The notes below the pieces were generated by a model that made no database searches, was not told the origin of the DNA, and was given only the letters and a program-made list of their open reading frames with translations. Both the position numbers and the translations under genes were made by a program. From CAYURP01 sp964447175 (GTDB lineage Bacteria; Zixibacteria; MSB-5A5; SM23-73-2), in NCBI GenBank assembly GCA_964447175.1, contig CAYURP010000001.1:79951-143950 (forward strand): a stretch of 64,000 nt of DNA, given 5' to 3'. Position 1 is the stretch's first letter. Each line of letters begins with the position of its first letter. Of this stretch, positions 44,273-53,044 are shown piece after piece.

Positions 44273-45796
44273 CTACCTATCCTTAATCTCTTTCTCGCTT
44301 TGCTGTCCCAGCTGCTTTGCTATCTCCTCTCTTATTTCCGTAAGCTTTGTTTCAAATTCAGCACGCACAGCTTCAGTTTCAGCTTTCACCCGCTCAGCGA
44401 TCGCCACTTCGATTTGAGCCTGGGTAGGATCGAGGTGACCCTCATTTAGTGAAGAACTGGCAAAAATAACGCCATACGAAGTTGGGAAGAAAAGTATGGT
44501 AAGATTAGCGTCAAATATGCAGCTGAAGGATCCGGCGTCCTTTTGGCCAAGGAAATAGAAGTTGTTGATCCCAGCCTCTACCTCAAAAAACCCGTGAACC
44601 GTGACAATATCACGATAAGTCATATTGCCCCAGGTGCTTTGAATTACCATCCAGTTGTTTTGGTCAGCTGGAAACACGCCCGCTTCATCGGAAACGCCAA
44701 ATTGTAGTATTTCATTCGTACCAGAGCTGTGCGACACATATATATTCCCGGTGCCGATTACAAATGCATATCCACTAGTGGGGAAAACCATCATACGACC
44801 CAGAATGGTTTTGACTGTGCCGTCCAACTCCACGGAACTCGTGGTTCGTTGATTGTTCCCAATTCCAGCTTCATTCTTGATCTCTGCGTTAGAAATTGAG
44901 CTAGTGGGAAGCATTACTGACGAATCATCACTTGAATACATGTCAAAGATTACAGAACGGTCACTACCAGTTATGGAGACCATCGGTTCTTGCGTATTAT
45001 TCCAGTTGCCGTCGACCATAAATCCATATTGCCCTGCTGAGTCACGCATAACCTCAAAAAATCCGCCGCCACCGGAGCTATAGTCACTATGAATGATATG
45101 GGAGATATTCCCTGTTCGATCGTTAAAGCGAAGGTCCATACCACCTCCAGGCAACTCTGCAGCATACATAATCTCCGAGGGCGACTCGTCCCCATAAAAT
45201 AGGAACTTACCGTCTTCTGATGTTGAGCCTAAACGAAGTTGACTGCCAATAAGAGAATCTGAAGCGTGAATATCACCTGCAACATCAAGCTTAGTCGATG
45301 GAGTGGATGTGCCTATTCCGACATAATCAGTCCCAGTCTCCAATCTGACCACTGTTCCATCATCTACCCATCCTCCAACCCCGCCAGTTCCTAATCCAGC
45401 TACGGCAGCGCTATCTGCCACCAGCGCCCGGTAAGCATAGGGTATGCTGGTTAACCTTATTCTGGGTGAGAGTTCTGGATCAGATTCAACTGTGATCCCC
45501 AGATACCTCAGAGTGTCGTTGAACACAGATGAAGGTATGGGAGTTGTGCTTCCCAATATCACATTGAATAACCCGTTTTCAACTGATATCCCGGTCTGGG
45601 CTTCAGTCCACAAAGCTGATCCACCAGAGGATTGACTGTAGATTTTGAAGGTTAAGTTATAGTCCCCATTCAAAGGATTCCCTCCGGTATCTGTGAGCAT
45701 TCCCTGGTAATTCATCAGGAAGGGAATCCCAGCCCAGCACACGGCAGCAGCCAGCATAAATGCCCCAATGACCGCTCCCACAAGAAGCTTTTTCAT
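44273..45796 (-). CDS. Secreted surface/tail-fibre-like protein, paralogue with coiled-coil end
   Basis: The 507-residue protein has a signal peptide ('..AAAVCWAGIP'), the same 150-residue N-terminal module as 42600-43874 and one 'VGIGTSTPSTKLDV' repeat. A long variable beta-rich middle part follows. The last 50 residues form a charged coiled coil ('AERVKAETEAVRAEFETKL', 'EIREEIAKQLGQQ'). GAAAGGAG precedes the ATG. It is probably a trimeric or fibrous surface protein; the receptor or partner is unknown. The gene lies between hairpin-rich spacers like its paralogue. Confidence 0.75.
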   Translation of the reverse strand: MKKLLVGAVIGAFMLAAAVCWAGIPFLMNYQGMLTDTGGNPLNGDYNLTFKIYSQSSGGSALWTEAQTGISVENGLFNVILGSTTPIPSSVFNDTLRYLGITVESDPELSPRIRLTSIPYAYRALVADSAAVAGLGTGGVGGWVDDGTVVRLETGTDYVGIGTSTPSTKLDVAGDIHASDSLIGSQLRLGSTSEDGKFLFYGDESPSEIMYAAELPGGGMDLRFNDRTGNISHIIHSDYSSGGGGFFEVMRDSAGQYGFMVDGNWNNTQEPMVSITGSDRSVIFDMYSSDDSSVMLPTSSISNAEIKNEAGIGNNQRTTSSVELDGTVKTILGRMMVFPTSGYAFVIGTGNIYVSHSSGTNEILQFGVSDEAGVFPADQNNWMVIQSTWGNMTYRDIVTVHGFFEVEAGINNFYFLGQKDAGSFSCIFDANLTILFFPTSYGVIFASSSLNEGHLDPTQAQIEVAIAERVKAETEAVRAEFETKLTEIREEIAKQLGQQSEKEIKDR

Positions 45797-46322
45797 TACG
45801 GGACTCCTTTCGGTTTAAGGATTAACGTTTAAGGTAAATATCTGATATTTGTCCTTTTTGTCAAGTAGTTTTTATGGTTACAGATGCCTACATGTTAAGA
45901 GAGGATACGATTTTATCCCTGCCAGCACGAATAGAATTCGTGCCTACAATTGCTCATCAGATTTTTCGTGGTGTTGGGTCCCCAGACCCGACAGATAATT
46001 GGGCTTTCCCGTCAGGTCAGGGGACCTGGCGGCACCAATACGGTCTCCTCTACATAATAAAAAGCCCACCTTGAGGCAAGGTGGGCTACCGGATCCCGAC
46101 CCCTGGAAAACTAAAGTTTTCCTCTACATATTAAAACCCTGAGTGCTTTTGTAGTTGCCCAATTCATTGGGCTTCTTTTAGCCGATTAATCGGCAAACTA
46201 CAAATTTGCTTGACAAATCAAGTGACTACAAGTCTGTTTCATCTGTTGGGAATCTCTATAGGATGGGATTTATCCCCTCTCTTCCCTTGGAAAACTGAAG
46301 TTTTCCGCTACATTTTAAAATT
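45797..46322. repeat. Repeat-rich spacer (526 bp, no gene)
   Basis: Elements: 45922-45947 (GCACGAAT/ATTCGTGC, CTAC), 45968-46036 (GTTGGG.. and CCAGGTC/GACCTGG hairpins), 46063-46089 (CCCACCTTG/CAAGGTGGG, CTAC), 46101-46127 and 46286-46311 (GGAAAACT/AGTTTTCC, CTAC) and 46151-46201 (GTAG TTGCCCAAT/ATTGGGC, CCGAT/ATCGG, CTAC). Confidence 0.75.
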
Positions 46323-47798
46323 TCAGCGGGCAAGGAGCTTTTCGATTTTTTGGGCCACCATGCTTGCAGCTCCGTCGTAATTTGCCATTACCGCAGCGGT
46401 ATAACCATTATCCAGATACATATCCAGGTTGGCATTGATGCCCGGCGCTCCTCCACCGTGGCCGATTATCCGCTGACCGTTTACCATTCGATCCTGGAAA
46501 AGATAGGCATACATTGTACCGGGTCCCCTCTGGGTCTTGCCTGTGGTCAGGGTATCAAAGGACTCCCTGTTAATAAGCTTATTTGAACGCAAAGCTATGT
46601 CGAATTTCAAAAGGTCTTCCACTGTTGAAAACCCCCCTCCAGCCGGTCCGCCCTTGACTGTATGCATGAATAGATTATTACGCCATTTGCTGTCGGGACC
46701 GCGATTTCCCTCATAATCCATTTTAGTATAACCTATGGCCAGATTGGGCACCGGAGTATCCATTTCATAGCAGTCGGTATTGATCATTCCAGCAGGTTTA
46801 GAGATGTTCTCCCTGATGTAATCGTAGTAGTCCTGGCCAGTAACTTTCTCAATAATCATTCCCAGAACAATGGGTCCGGAATTGCTGTAATGAAAGTCCG
46901 TGCCTGGCTCGAAAAGCAAGGTGTCGTCGAAAGCCAGCTCCCCCAGCTGACTTACGGTCTTGATCTCCCACCAGGGTGCATCAAATATCTCATCCCAGTA
47001 ATCCTGCATTCCGGAGGTATGGCTCAAAAGATGATGAATGGTTACCTTTTCTGCAATCTCCTTGCGAGGCAGATCGAGCAAGTATTTGCCCACAGGATCA
47101 TTTAAAGATATTTTCCCCTGCTCCACCAGCTGCATAATTGCCACTCCGGTGAACATCTTGTTCATTGATCCCAGGTTGAATTTGGTGTCCAGCTGAATGG
47201 GGACATTGTATCGCTTGCTTGCCAGACCGTATGCCCGGGTGTAAAACGGTTTGCCGTTTTTTGCGATCAAAACAGTCCCTGAAAACCGATCATTGGAGAC
47301 CAAGTGATCCAGATAACGGTCGAGAAAGTCAACCATCTCCTGATGCGTCAACTCGCCTTCCGGTACTTCAAATCCGGGTTCTTCCCCGGGCCGGACAGAG
47401 AGCCGGTCCAGCTTGTGGGGAGGGAGCGTATCGACCATTATTGTTAGATCAACCCACTCCATCTCACCGTCGGGATTTTTAGCTTGTAAAAGCACCGAGA
47501 GGGAGTAATTCTCTGAATCCCCAATCCGATAAAGTGTCGCACCGCCCAGATCAGAATAGACCTGCTTGAAAAACTCTAAACGCTTCTCAAAGGCGCCCTC
47601 CCGCTCTTTCCAGTGATCTTTGATGAAGCTTTTCCACTGATCCTCATCACCAGAGTTGAATGAATTTAAAAGAATTGTTAATAACCTGCCCGCAGGAGTA
47701 TCTGGTATCTCAGGCTGAGAAGCCTGAACGCTTGAGGAAAATAAAAGGACAATTACTAAGATACAGAAGATAAGTTTACAATTACCTGGTCTATACAT
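46323..47798 (-). CDS. Serine hydrolase, class C beta-lactamase/ DD-peptidase family
   Basis: The 491-residue protein has a signal peptide, an N-terminal 130-residue extra domain and a penicillin-binding-like domain. The latter has the active-site S-x-x-K in 'GSMNKMFTG' near residue 211, the Y-x-N equivalent 'HYSNSGPIV', and 'HGGGAPG' in place of KTG. Proteins of this COG1680 family act as esterases, aminopeptidases or peptidases; true beta-lactamase action is not implied. AAAGGAGGT precedes the ATG. Confidence 0.85.
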   Translation of the reverse strand: MYRPGNCKLIFCILVIVLLFSSSVQASQPEIPDTPAGRLLTILLNSFNSGDEDQWKSFIKDHWKEREGAFEKRLEFFKQVYSDLGGATLYRIGDSENYSLSVLLQAKNPDGEMEWVDLTIMVDTLPPHKLDRLSVRPGEEPGFEVPEGELTHQEMVDFLDRYLDHLVSNDRFSGTVLIAKNGKPFYTRAYGLASKRYNVPIQLDTKFNLGSMNKMFTGVAIMQLVEQGKISLNDPVGKYLLDLPRKEIAEKVTIHHLLSHTSGMQDYWDEIFDAPWWEIKTVSQLGELAFDDTLLFEPGTDFHYSNSGPIVLGMIIEKVTGQDYYDYIRENISKPAGMINTDCYEMDTPVPNLAIGYTKMDYEGNRGPDSKWRNNLFMHTVKGGPAGGGFSTVEDLLKFDIALRSNKLINRESFDTLTTGKTQRGPGTMYAYLFQDRMVNGQRIIGHGGGAPGINANLDMYLDNGYTAAVMANYDGAASMVAQKIEKLLAR

Positions 47799-47946
47799 AT
47801 TACCTCCTTTCTAAGGGGAATAAAATAACAAAATCTAAGCTCAATTCCTCCACTTTTTTAAATATTTACAAAAAAATCTGGATGAAGTTCCAATGCTTTG
47901 TGATTTTTTGAAAATAATGCTTTTAAATTTATATTTTAGAATCCAA

Positions 47947-47974
47947 TTGACTTTTTGAAAAAGACAGGTAAAAT
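47947..47974 (+). promoter_or_regulatory. Sigma-70-like promoter for PLP lyase gene
   Basis: TTGACT at 47947-47952 and TAAAAT at 47969-47974 are 16 bp apart, 45 bp before the ATG at 48019. Confidence 0.5.
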
Positions 47975-48018
47975 GAAAAAAAGATACTATTAATAAAAAT
48001 TATTTCTGGAGTTATAAT

Positions 48019-48984
48019 ATGAACAATGACCGAATAAACTTGATACCAAATATTGAGGACATTAAAAAAGCTTTTGAAAGGATCAAGCCATTCATAAAAA
48101 GAACCCCTGTATTAACCTGCAAAAGCCTGGACCAGATTACAGGTGCTGAGCTTTTTTTCAAATGTGAGAACTTTCAGAAAGTGGGTGCCTTCAAATTTCG
48201 CGGGGCAGTCAATGCTGTTTTCTCCCTTACTGAGGAGGAAGCTAAACGGGGTGTGGCTACCCATTCCTCAGGAAATCATGCCCAGGCTTTAGCTCTGGCA
48301 GCTAAAATCAGGGGTATAAAAGCATATATAGCTATGCCTAAAAGCGCTCCTCAGGTGAAAATAGACGCGGTGAAGGGGTATGGAGGAGAGATAATACCCT
48401 GTGAGCCCACATTGAAATCCAGGGAGGAGACCTTAAAGCAGGTGGTTAAAGATACTGGTGCTGTTTTTATACATTCATCCAATGACCATCGGGTAATAGC
48501 TGGTCAGGGAACTGCATCTCTGGAGCTTTTGGAGGAGGTCGAAAACCTGGATGCGGTTATGGTTCCAGTGGGTGGAGGAGGACTTTTAGGCGGAACAGCA
48601 CTGACTTTTTCCAGCCTTTCACCTTCTACTAAGGTCATCGGGGTGGAACCAGAAGGTGCAGATGACGCCTACCGATCTTTCGCACAAAAAATATTGATCC
48701 CCTCGACAAACCCCAGAACCATAGCAGATGGTCTTTTAACCTCGCTGGGTGATCTTACTTTTCCCATCATGAGAAGACACGTGCACCAGATGGTAACTGT
48801 AGGCGAAGATGCCATAGTGTCCTCTATGCGTCTTATCTGGGAACGAATGAAGATCGTTATCGAGCCCTCATCCGCTGTTCCTTTTGCTGCTTTCTTGGAA
48901 AATAAAATTAACCTCAAGGGTAAAAGAGTAGGGATTGTAATCTCCGGTGGGAATGTTGATCTGGACAAACTTCCCTGGGTTTAG
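48019..48984 (+). CDS. Serine/threonine ammonia-lyase or serine racemase-like PLP enzyme
   Basis: The 321-residue fold-type II PLP enzyme has the cofactor Lys59 in 'VGAFKFRGA', the phosphate loop 'VPVGGGGLLGGTAL' and 'SSGNHAQALALAAK'. It ends with a short domain, so it is the catabolic threonine dehydratase/serine racemase type without an ACT domain. It would deaminate threonine to 2-oxobutanoate or racemise and dehydrate serine. The exact substrate cannot be told from sequence. Confidence 0.87.
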   Translation: MNNDRINLIPNIEDIKKAFERIKPFIKRTPVLTCKSLDQITGAELFFKCENFQKVGAFKFRGAVNAVFSLTEEEAKRGVATHSSGNHAQALALAAKIRGIKAYIAMPKSAPQVKIDAVKGYGGEIIPCEPTLKSREETLKQVVKDTGAVFIHSSNDHRVIAGQGTASLELLEEVENLDAVMVPVGGGGLLGGTALTFSSLSPSTKVIGVEPEGADDAYRSFAQKILIPSTNPRTIADGLLTSLGDLTFPIMRRHVHQMVTVGEDAIVSSMRLIWERMKIVIEPSSAVPFAAFLENKINLKGKRVGIVISGGNVDLDKLPWV

Positions 48985-49063
48985 TTATTGCTATAGAAAT
49001 TAAATCTTATAAGCTCTGTATCCCTGAAATTCTTTAATGATACTTTAAACACAAGTAATTAAA

Positions 49064-49564
49064 TTAAGTCTTTCCCAGTTTTCTTATAATACCCAGAATA
49101 ATATTAAATCTGGGAACTTTCATCATATATTCTTCATACTTTTTGCCAAATTTTTCAATACCTGAGCTGTCTCCCTCTAAACCACCCAGATAAAATATAA
49201 TCACAATTGGAATTCCCAGGATTATGACTAACCAATGCTGGGAAATAAGTATGAATGCCAGACTCAGAAGCATCCCGGCTAAAAACTGGGGATGCCTGAC
49301 CATGCTATAGATATTTGTATCCACCAACCTGGTGGTCTTTACATAGCTTTCCCCTTGTGGAACCCTTCCTTTTTTCTTGAAAACGTAGATGGGAAGCCAT
49401 CCTAAAATGGCTGAGATTATCCAAAAACCCGTTCCGATTATCTTTAAGCTGGGGATTTTCCCGTGATTAAAATAAATGATAAAGAAAATAATCTGAGCAA
49501 TCATTAAAACAGAGAGTATGCCGTGGAAAAGTATGTGAGTTGTTTTTTTCTTTTGATTTTCCAT
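49064..49564 (-). CDS. Isoprenylcysteine carboxyl methyltransferase-like membrane protein
   Basis: The 166-residue protein has about four to five membrane helices and the ICMT/PEMT signature 'YSMVRHPQFLAGM' plus 'KFGKKYEEYMMKVPRFN'. Family members methylate membrane lipids or proteins with SAM. The substrate in bacteria is generally unknown. It is a single-gene unit convergent with the PLP lyase. Confidence 0.8.
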   Translation of the reverse strand: MENQKKKTTHILFHGILSVLMIAQIIFFIIYFNHGKIPSLKIIGTGFWIISAILGWLPIYVFKKKGRVPQGESYVKTTRLVDTNIYSMVRHPQFLAGMLLSLAFILISQHWLVIILGIPIVIIFYLGGLEGDSSGIEKFGKKYEEYMMKVPRFNIILGIIRKLGKT

Positions 49565-49798
49565 TCTTTTTCTCTCAGTTATATTTTACATACGCAATTG
49601 ATTTCTATTTTCCAAGGAATTATCTCTGAATGCATAACGCTGTTAATTCTATGAAATGAATTCCAGGTAAAAGGATTATTTGACATTATTTAGTTCTTGT
49701 CGAATCAATTTTTTGACTATACATTCTTCTGGATATTTAAAGGTAAGAATAACATAATCTAATGCTCTAATTTAAAACACTAAATGTGGAGGCAAGGT

Positions 49799-50890
49799 AT
49801 GGAAAGAATAGTTTTGTTTTTTGCAATTTGTTTATTGGGGCTGATTATTTTTTGCTCAACCGTTGCATCTGAAGAAAATCAACCCGGGCTTTCACTGAGA
49901 GAAACCTTTGACATCTATGTCAAATCGATTCAAAAATCAGACCTGGAAGGACTTTTTACCACTGTAACCGACGGTAACGATTTCTTTTTCCTTACTGCTG
50001 ACGGGAAAATCCTTGATCGCGATGAATACTACAAGTTTCATCAGGACTGGTTCAAAGAAACCGATTGGGAAATGCCCGTGGAGGTGCTGAAGGTTGAAGA
50101 AGGAAAAGAACACGGCTATACAAACGCAATTTTCTATTATAGAGCTAAAACTACCGATGGCAACATTTACAACCTGGATTCCTATTTCACCATGATCTTC
50201 CGCAAGGAGGATGGGATGTGGAAGGTGGTGGCAGATGTTTGTACTCCCATCAAACGATACATAATCCTACCTGATTCGGATGTCAAGTATGATATGGATC
50301 AGATGTATCTTTTCGATATCATAAAGAATCGCCGCACCGTGCGAAAATTCAAACCCACCCCGGTCCCTGATAAACATATTAAAAAGATCCTGAATGCAGC
50401 CCGTTATGCCCCCACTGCAGGGAATGCCCAACCCTGGAAGTTTGTGGTGATTCAGAACAGGCAGCGCCTGTATTCGCTCTCTGAACTGCTCAAAAGATCC
50501 TGGGAGGAGAGAGTAAATGCACATCAGGATTTGGATGCAGAAAAAAAGAGATCCTATATAGAGGGTGGTAAAGAATCCATCCAAAATGTAATGACTGCAC
50601 CGGTCTATATAATGGCCTTCGTGGACTCAACAGCTTATCCTAAATACGCTTTGTGGGATGGTTGTCTGGCTGTGGAGAACCTTATGCTGGCTGCTAAAGC
50701 TTTAGGATATGGAACCGGATTTTTCACCACCTATTTTCCCGAAGAAGTGGTGAAACCATTTGTCAAAGCACCAGATAACCTTCAGTTTCTGTGTGCCACC
50801 CCTGTGGGTATGCCGGAGGAATGGCCAGAGATGCCCCAGAAAAAGGATCTGGAGGAATTTATCATCTATGATAGTTTTGGGACAGAGTGA
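49799..50890 (+). CDS. Exported nitroreductase with N-terminal NTF2-like domain
   Basis: The ATG at 49799 is chosen for its GGAGG six bases upstream; an ATG at 49784 has none. Residues 1-23 form a signal-like hydrophobic segment. About 28-150 form an NTF2/SnoaL-like domain ('LRETFDIYVKSIQKSDLEG', 'YFTMIFRKEDGMWKVVADV'). About 165-350 form a nitroreductase with 'NRRTVRKFKPTPV', 'AARYAPTAGNAQPWKF' and 'LAVENLMLAAKALGYGTGF'. Nitroreductases are FMN-dependent, normally cytoplasmic and single-domain. The signal and extra domain make this an unusual periplasmic or lipid-facing form. No twin-arginine motif is seen, so FMN loading outside the cytoplasm is a question. Confidence 0.8.
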   Translation: MERIVLFFAICLLGLIIFCSTVASEENQPGLSLRETFDIYVKSIQKSDLEGLFTTVTDGNDFFFLTADGKILDRDEYYKFHQDWFKETDWEMPVEVLKVEEGKEHGYTNAIFYYRAKTTDGNIYNLDSYFTMIFRKEDGMWKVVADVCTPIKRYIILPDSDVKYDMDQMYLFDIIKNRRTVRKFKPTPVPDKHIKKILNAARYAPTAGNAQPWKFVVIQNRQRLYSLSELLKRSWEERVNAHQDLDAEKKRSYIEGGKESIQNVMTAPVYIMAFVDSTAYPKYALWDGCLAVENLMLAAKALGYGTGFFTTYFPEEVVKPFVKAPDNLQFLCATPVGMPEEWPEMPQKKDLEEFIIYDSFGTE

Positions 50891-51020
50891 GACTGTGCAT
50901 TTACTCAGCCAATCTTAAGCAGGAGATGATCTGCCAAATAAAAATCAAGTCATTTCATTAAAGAATGAACTTTTAGAAACGTATGCATATTAATTCGTTT
51001 TAAACTACTGAAGATATACA

Positions 51021-51641
51021 ATGTTTGAGTTTATCATAAGTTCTTTGGCTGCTATTTTCGTGGTTATGGATCCTCTGGGAGCCATACCAGTGTTTTTGGT
51101 GACCACTGAGGGGGATACACCGGAGAAACGAAATAGAATTATCAAACGAGCCTGCTGGGGTGCTTTCATTATTTTGGTTGCTTTTGCCCTTCTGGGTGCA
51201 GTGATATTCAGAATTTTTGGGATAACCTTCGCTGCCTTCAGGATTGCTGGAGGTATTCTGCTTCTCAAGGTATCCCTGGATATGCTTTACGCCAGAAGGC
51301 CAGGAAGCCACATCACCATAGGTGAGGAGAAGGACGCAGCGCAAAAAGAGGACGTAGCTATTGTCCCTTTAGCCATGCCCATGCTCAGCGGTCCTGCCAC
51401 CATTGCCACAGTTTTAGTTCTTATGGAGAAATCCAGCTCCACGCTCCAGTCAGCTATTGTGATTATCTCAATTTTTTTGGTCTGTTTGCTTACTTACGTT
51501 ATCTTAAGAAGTTCAAACCTAATTTTCCGCAAATTAGGGCAAACCGGTGTGAATATCCTTGTTAGGATAATGGGTTTGATCCTTCTGGCCTTGGCCATAC
51601 AATTTGTATTCGACGGCATAAAGCAGATGCTTTTCAAATGA
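51021..51641 (+). CDS. MarC family (UPF0056) membrane protein
   Basis: The 206-residue protein has six membrane helices and the family patterns 'VVMDPLGAIPVFLVTTEG', 'AFRIAGGILLLKVSLDML' and 'PLAMPMLSGPATIATVL'. Members were once thought to give multiple antibiotic resistance, but the function is unknown. It stands alone, 130 bp after the nitroreductase. Confidence 0.88.
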   Translation: MFEFIISSLAAIFVVMDPLGAIPVFLVTTEGDTPEKRNRIIKRACWGAFIILVAFALLGAVIFRIFGITFAAFRIAGGILLLKVSLDMLYARRPGSHITIGEEKDAAQKEDVAIVPLAMPMLSGPATIATVLVLMEKSSSTLQSAIVIISIFLVCLLTYVILRSSNLIFRKLGQTGVNILVRIMGLILLALAIQFVFDGIKQMLFK

Positions 51642-51768
51642 AGACAGATAGTTTGGATAAATTTTGAAAAACCATCAAAGCAATTAACAAATGAGTTTTG
51701 GATTGAGTTATTGGCATCTTATGGTCAATTAAATATTTAGTTCAACCGGCCTAACTAGTTTCACCAGG

Positions 51769-52482
51769 ATGAAAAATAGTGAGAAATATTCAGCAATAAA
51801 AAATGAATTGCTTGCTAAAGGAGCCTCGTTGGTTGGTTTTGCTGACTTGAGTAAAATACCATCTGATACTCGAGATTTTATGAGATATGCCCTTTCAATT
51901 GCTGTGGCCTTGGATCCGACTATAATAGCTGGTATTCGTAAAGGTCCGACCCAAAAGTATCGTCTGGAGTATAAAAGAGTTAATGCACTTCTATCGAAAT
52001 TAGCTGATTATGCAGCGGGTATGTTAAGGGACTGGGGATATAAAGCGATTCCCAAAGCCCCTACCAATGTGGGAATCGATCCAAAGACCCAGAGCACGAT
52101 TCTTCCTCATAAAACCGTTGCTACCCGGGCGGGATTGGGGTGGATAGGTAAATGTGCGCTTTTGGTTACTAAGGAATTTGGTACTGCCATTAGGCTTACC
52201 TCGGTTCTTACGGATGCTGAGTTAGAAACAGCGATTCCCACGGATCAATCGTTATGCGGTGATTGTGAAGATTGCGTGAAACTCTGTCCCGGAGGTGCTG
52301 CCTCAGGAAAAAACTGGAGTGTGAACCTAAATCGAGATTCGTTCTTCGATGCTTTTGCCTGTGCCAGTGCTGCCAGAGAATGTGCAATAAAAAGGATTGA
52401 TATCGACGATACCATCTGCGGGATCTGTATTTCAGTCTGTCCCTGGACTGAAAAATATATTAAGAATAAAACGGGCAAATAA
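51769..52482 (+). CDS. 4Fe-4S epoxyqueuosine reductase-like protein
   Basis: The 237-residue protein has the QueG-like pattern 'LLAKGASLVGFADLSKIPSD', 'ATRAGLGWIGKCALLVTKEF' and two 4Fe-4S cysteine clusters ('CGDCEDCVKLCPGGA' and 'CGICISVCPW'). It is shorter than QueG (about 380) and lacks the C-terminal HEAT part. It is better viewed as a related iron-sulphur reductase than as true QueG. The partner enzyme is unknown. Confidence 0.8.
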   Translation: MKNSEKYSAIKNELLAKGASLVGFADLSKIPSDTRDFMRYALSIAVALDPTIIAGIRKGPTQKYRLEYKRVNALLSKLADYAAGMLRDWGYKAIPKAPTNVGIDPKTQSTILPHKTVATRAGLGWIGKCALLVTKEFGTAIRLTSVLTDAELETAIPTDQSLCGDCEDCVKLCPGGAASGKNWSVNLNRDSFFDAFACASAARECAIKRIDIDDTICGICISVCPWTEKYIKNKTGK

Positions 52483-52546
52483 CAGAAAATTGAAAAAAGC
52501 CATATGTGAACTAATGCTGGGGCTGGGATGGTGTTTGAGTACAAAA

Positions 52547-52578
52547 AAGACCGAATGGTTTTTAAACCATCCGGTCTT
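52547..52578 (-). terminator. Terminator after MtrB-like gene (convergent site)
   Basis: AAGACCG-A-ATGGTT pairs with AACCAT-CCGGTCTT. On the minus strand the hairpin is followed by CTTTTTTGT, a textbook Rho-independent terminator; it may act on both strands between the converging genes. Confidence 0.7.
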
Positions 52579-52603
52579 GGATTATAAATTAGTCTTTTTT
52601 GAG

Positions 52604-53038
52604 TTAGAAGCCTATGCGGACCCCGGTTCGGATGATGTAGAGCGAGCCGGTTTCTATCCCGTATACATATCCTTCATCATCAGTCAAATCATAATAAACA
52701 GCATCAGCAGTGAAAGAGACCTTTTCTGTGATTTTGTATTCCCCACCAAATGAGAGTTGATACTGAGTGTAAGCCAGATCGGAATAATCGATAATGGGGG
52801 TGTAGTCGTAATCTGCCGAAGCGACATTATCAAAAACCTCATCCGGAACCTCAGTCATATCAGTTATATCCATTGTCCCTTTGCTGTTGATGAAGCTTCC
52901 GCTCAGTGTGAGATTTAATTTCTGTGTTGCCAGGAAAAGAATATTGGCGGAAAGGGTAAGGGCTTTGCTTTCATACTCGGTCTGGGCAAAAAAGGATCCG
53001 TAATGCTCTTGTTCGCCACCAACTGTGGCGTTAACCAC
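52604..53038 (-). pseudogene. C-terminal part of MtrB/PioB-like porin after in-frame TGA
   Basis: The 144 residues after the TGA at 53045-53047 continue the same frame with no shift. They consist of amphipathic beta strands ('GSFFAQTEYESKALTLSAN', 'YTQYQLSFGGEYKITEKVS'), ending in '..RTGVRIGF', a typical outer-membrane barrel end with terminal Phe. Alone it would not form a barrel. Joined with 53045-54763 it gives about 719 residues, the MtrB length. It is therefore either the readthrough tail or the lost end of an inactivated gene. Confidence 0.7.
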
Positions 53039-53044
53039 GCCCCC

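Noticed and set aside
26437..46311. CRISPR array
   Set aside because: Repeats are palindromic, of several families, with irregular spacing and no cas genes.
51769..52482. True QueG (epoxyqueuosine reductase)
   Set aside because: The protein is about 140 residues short of QueG and lacks its C-terminal part.
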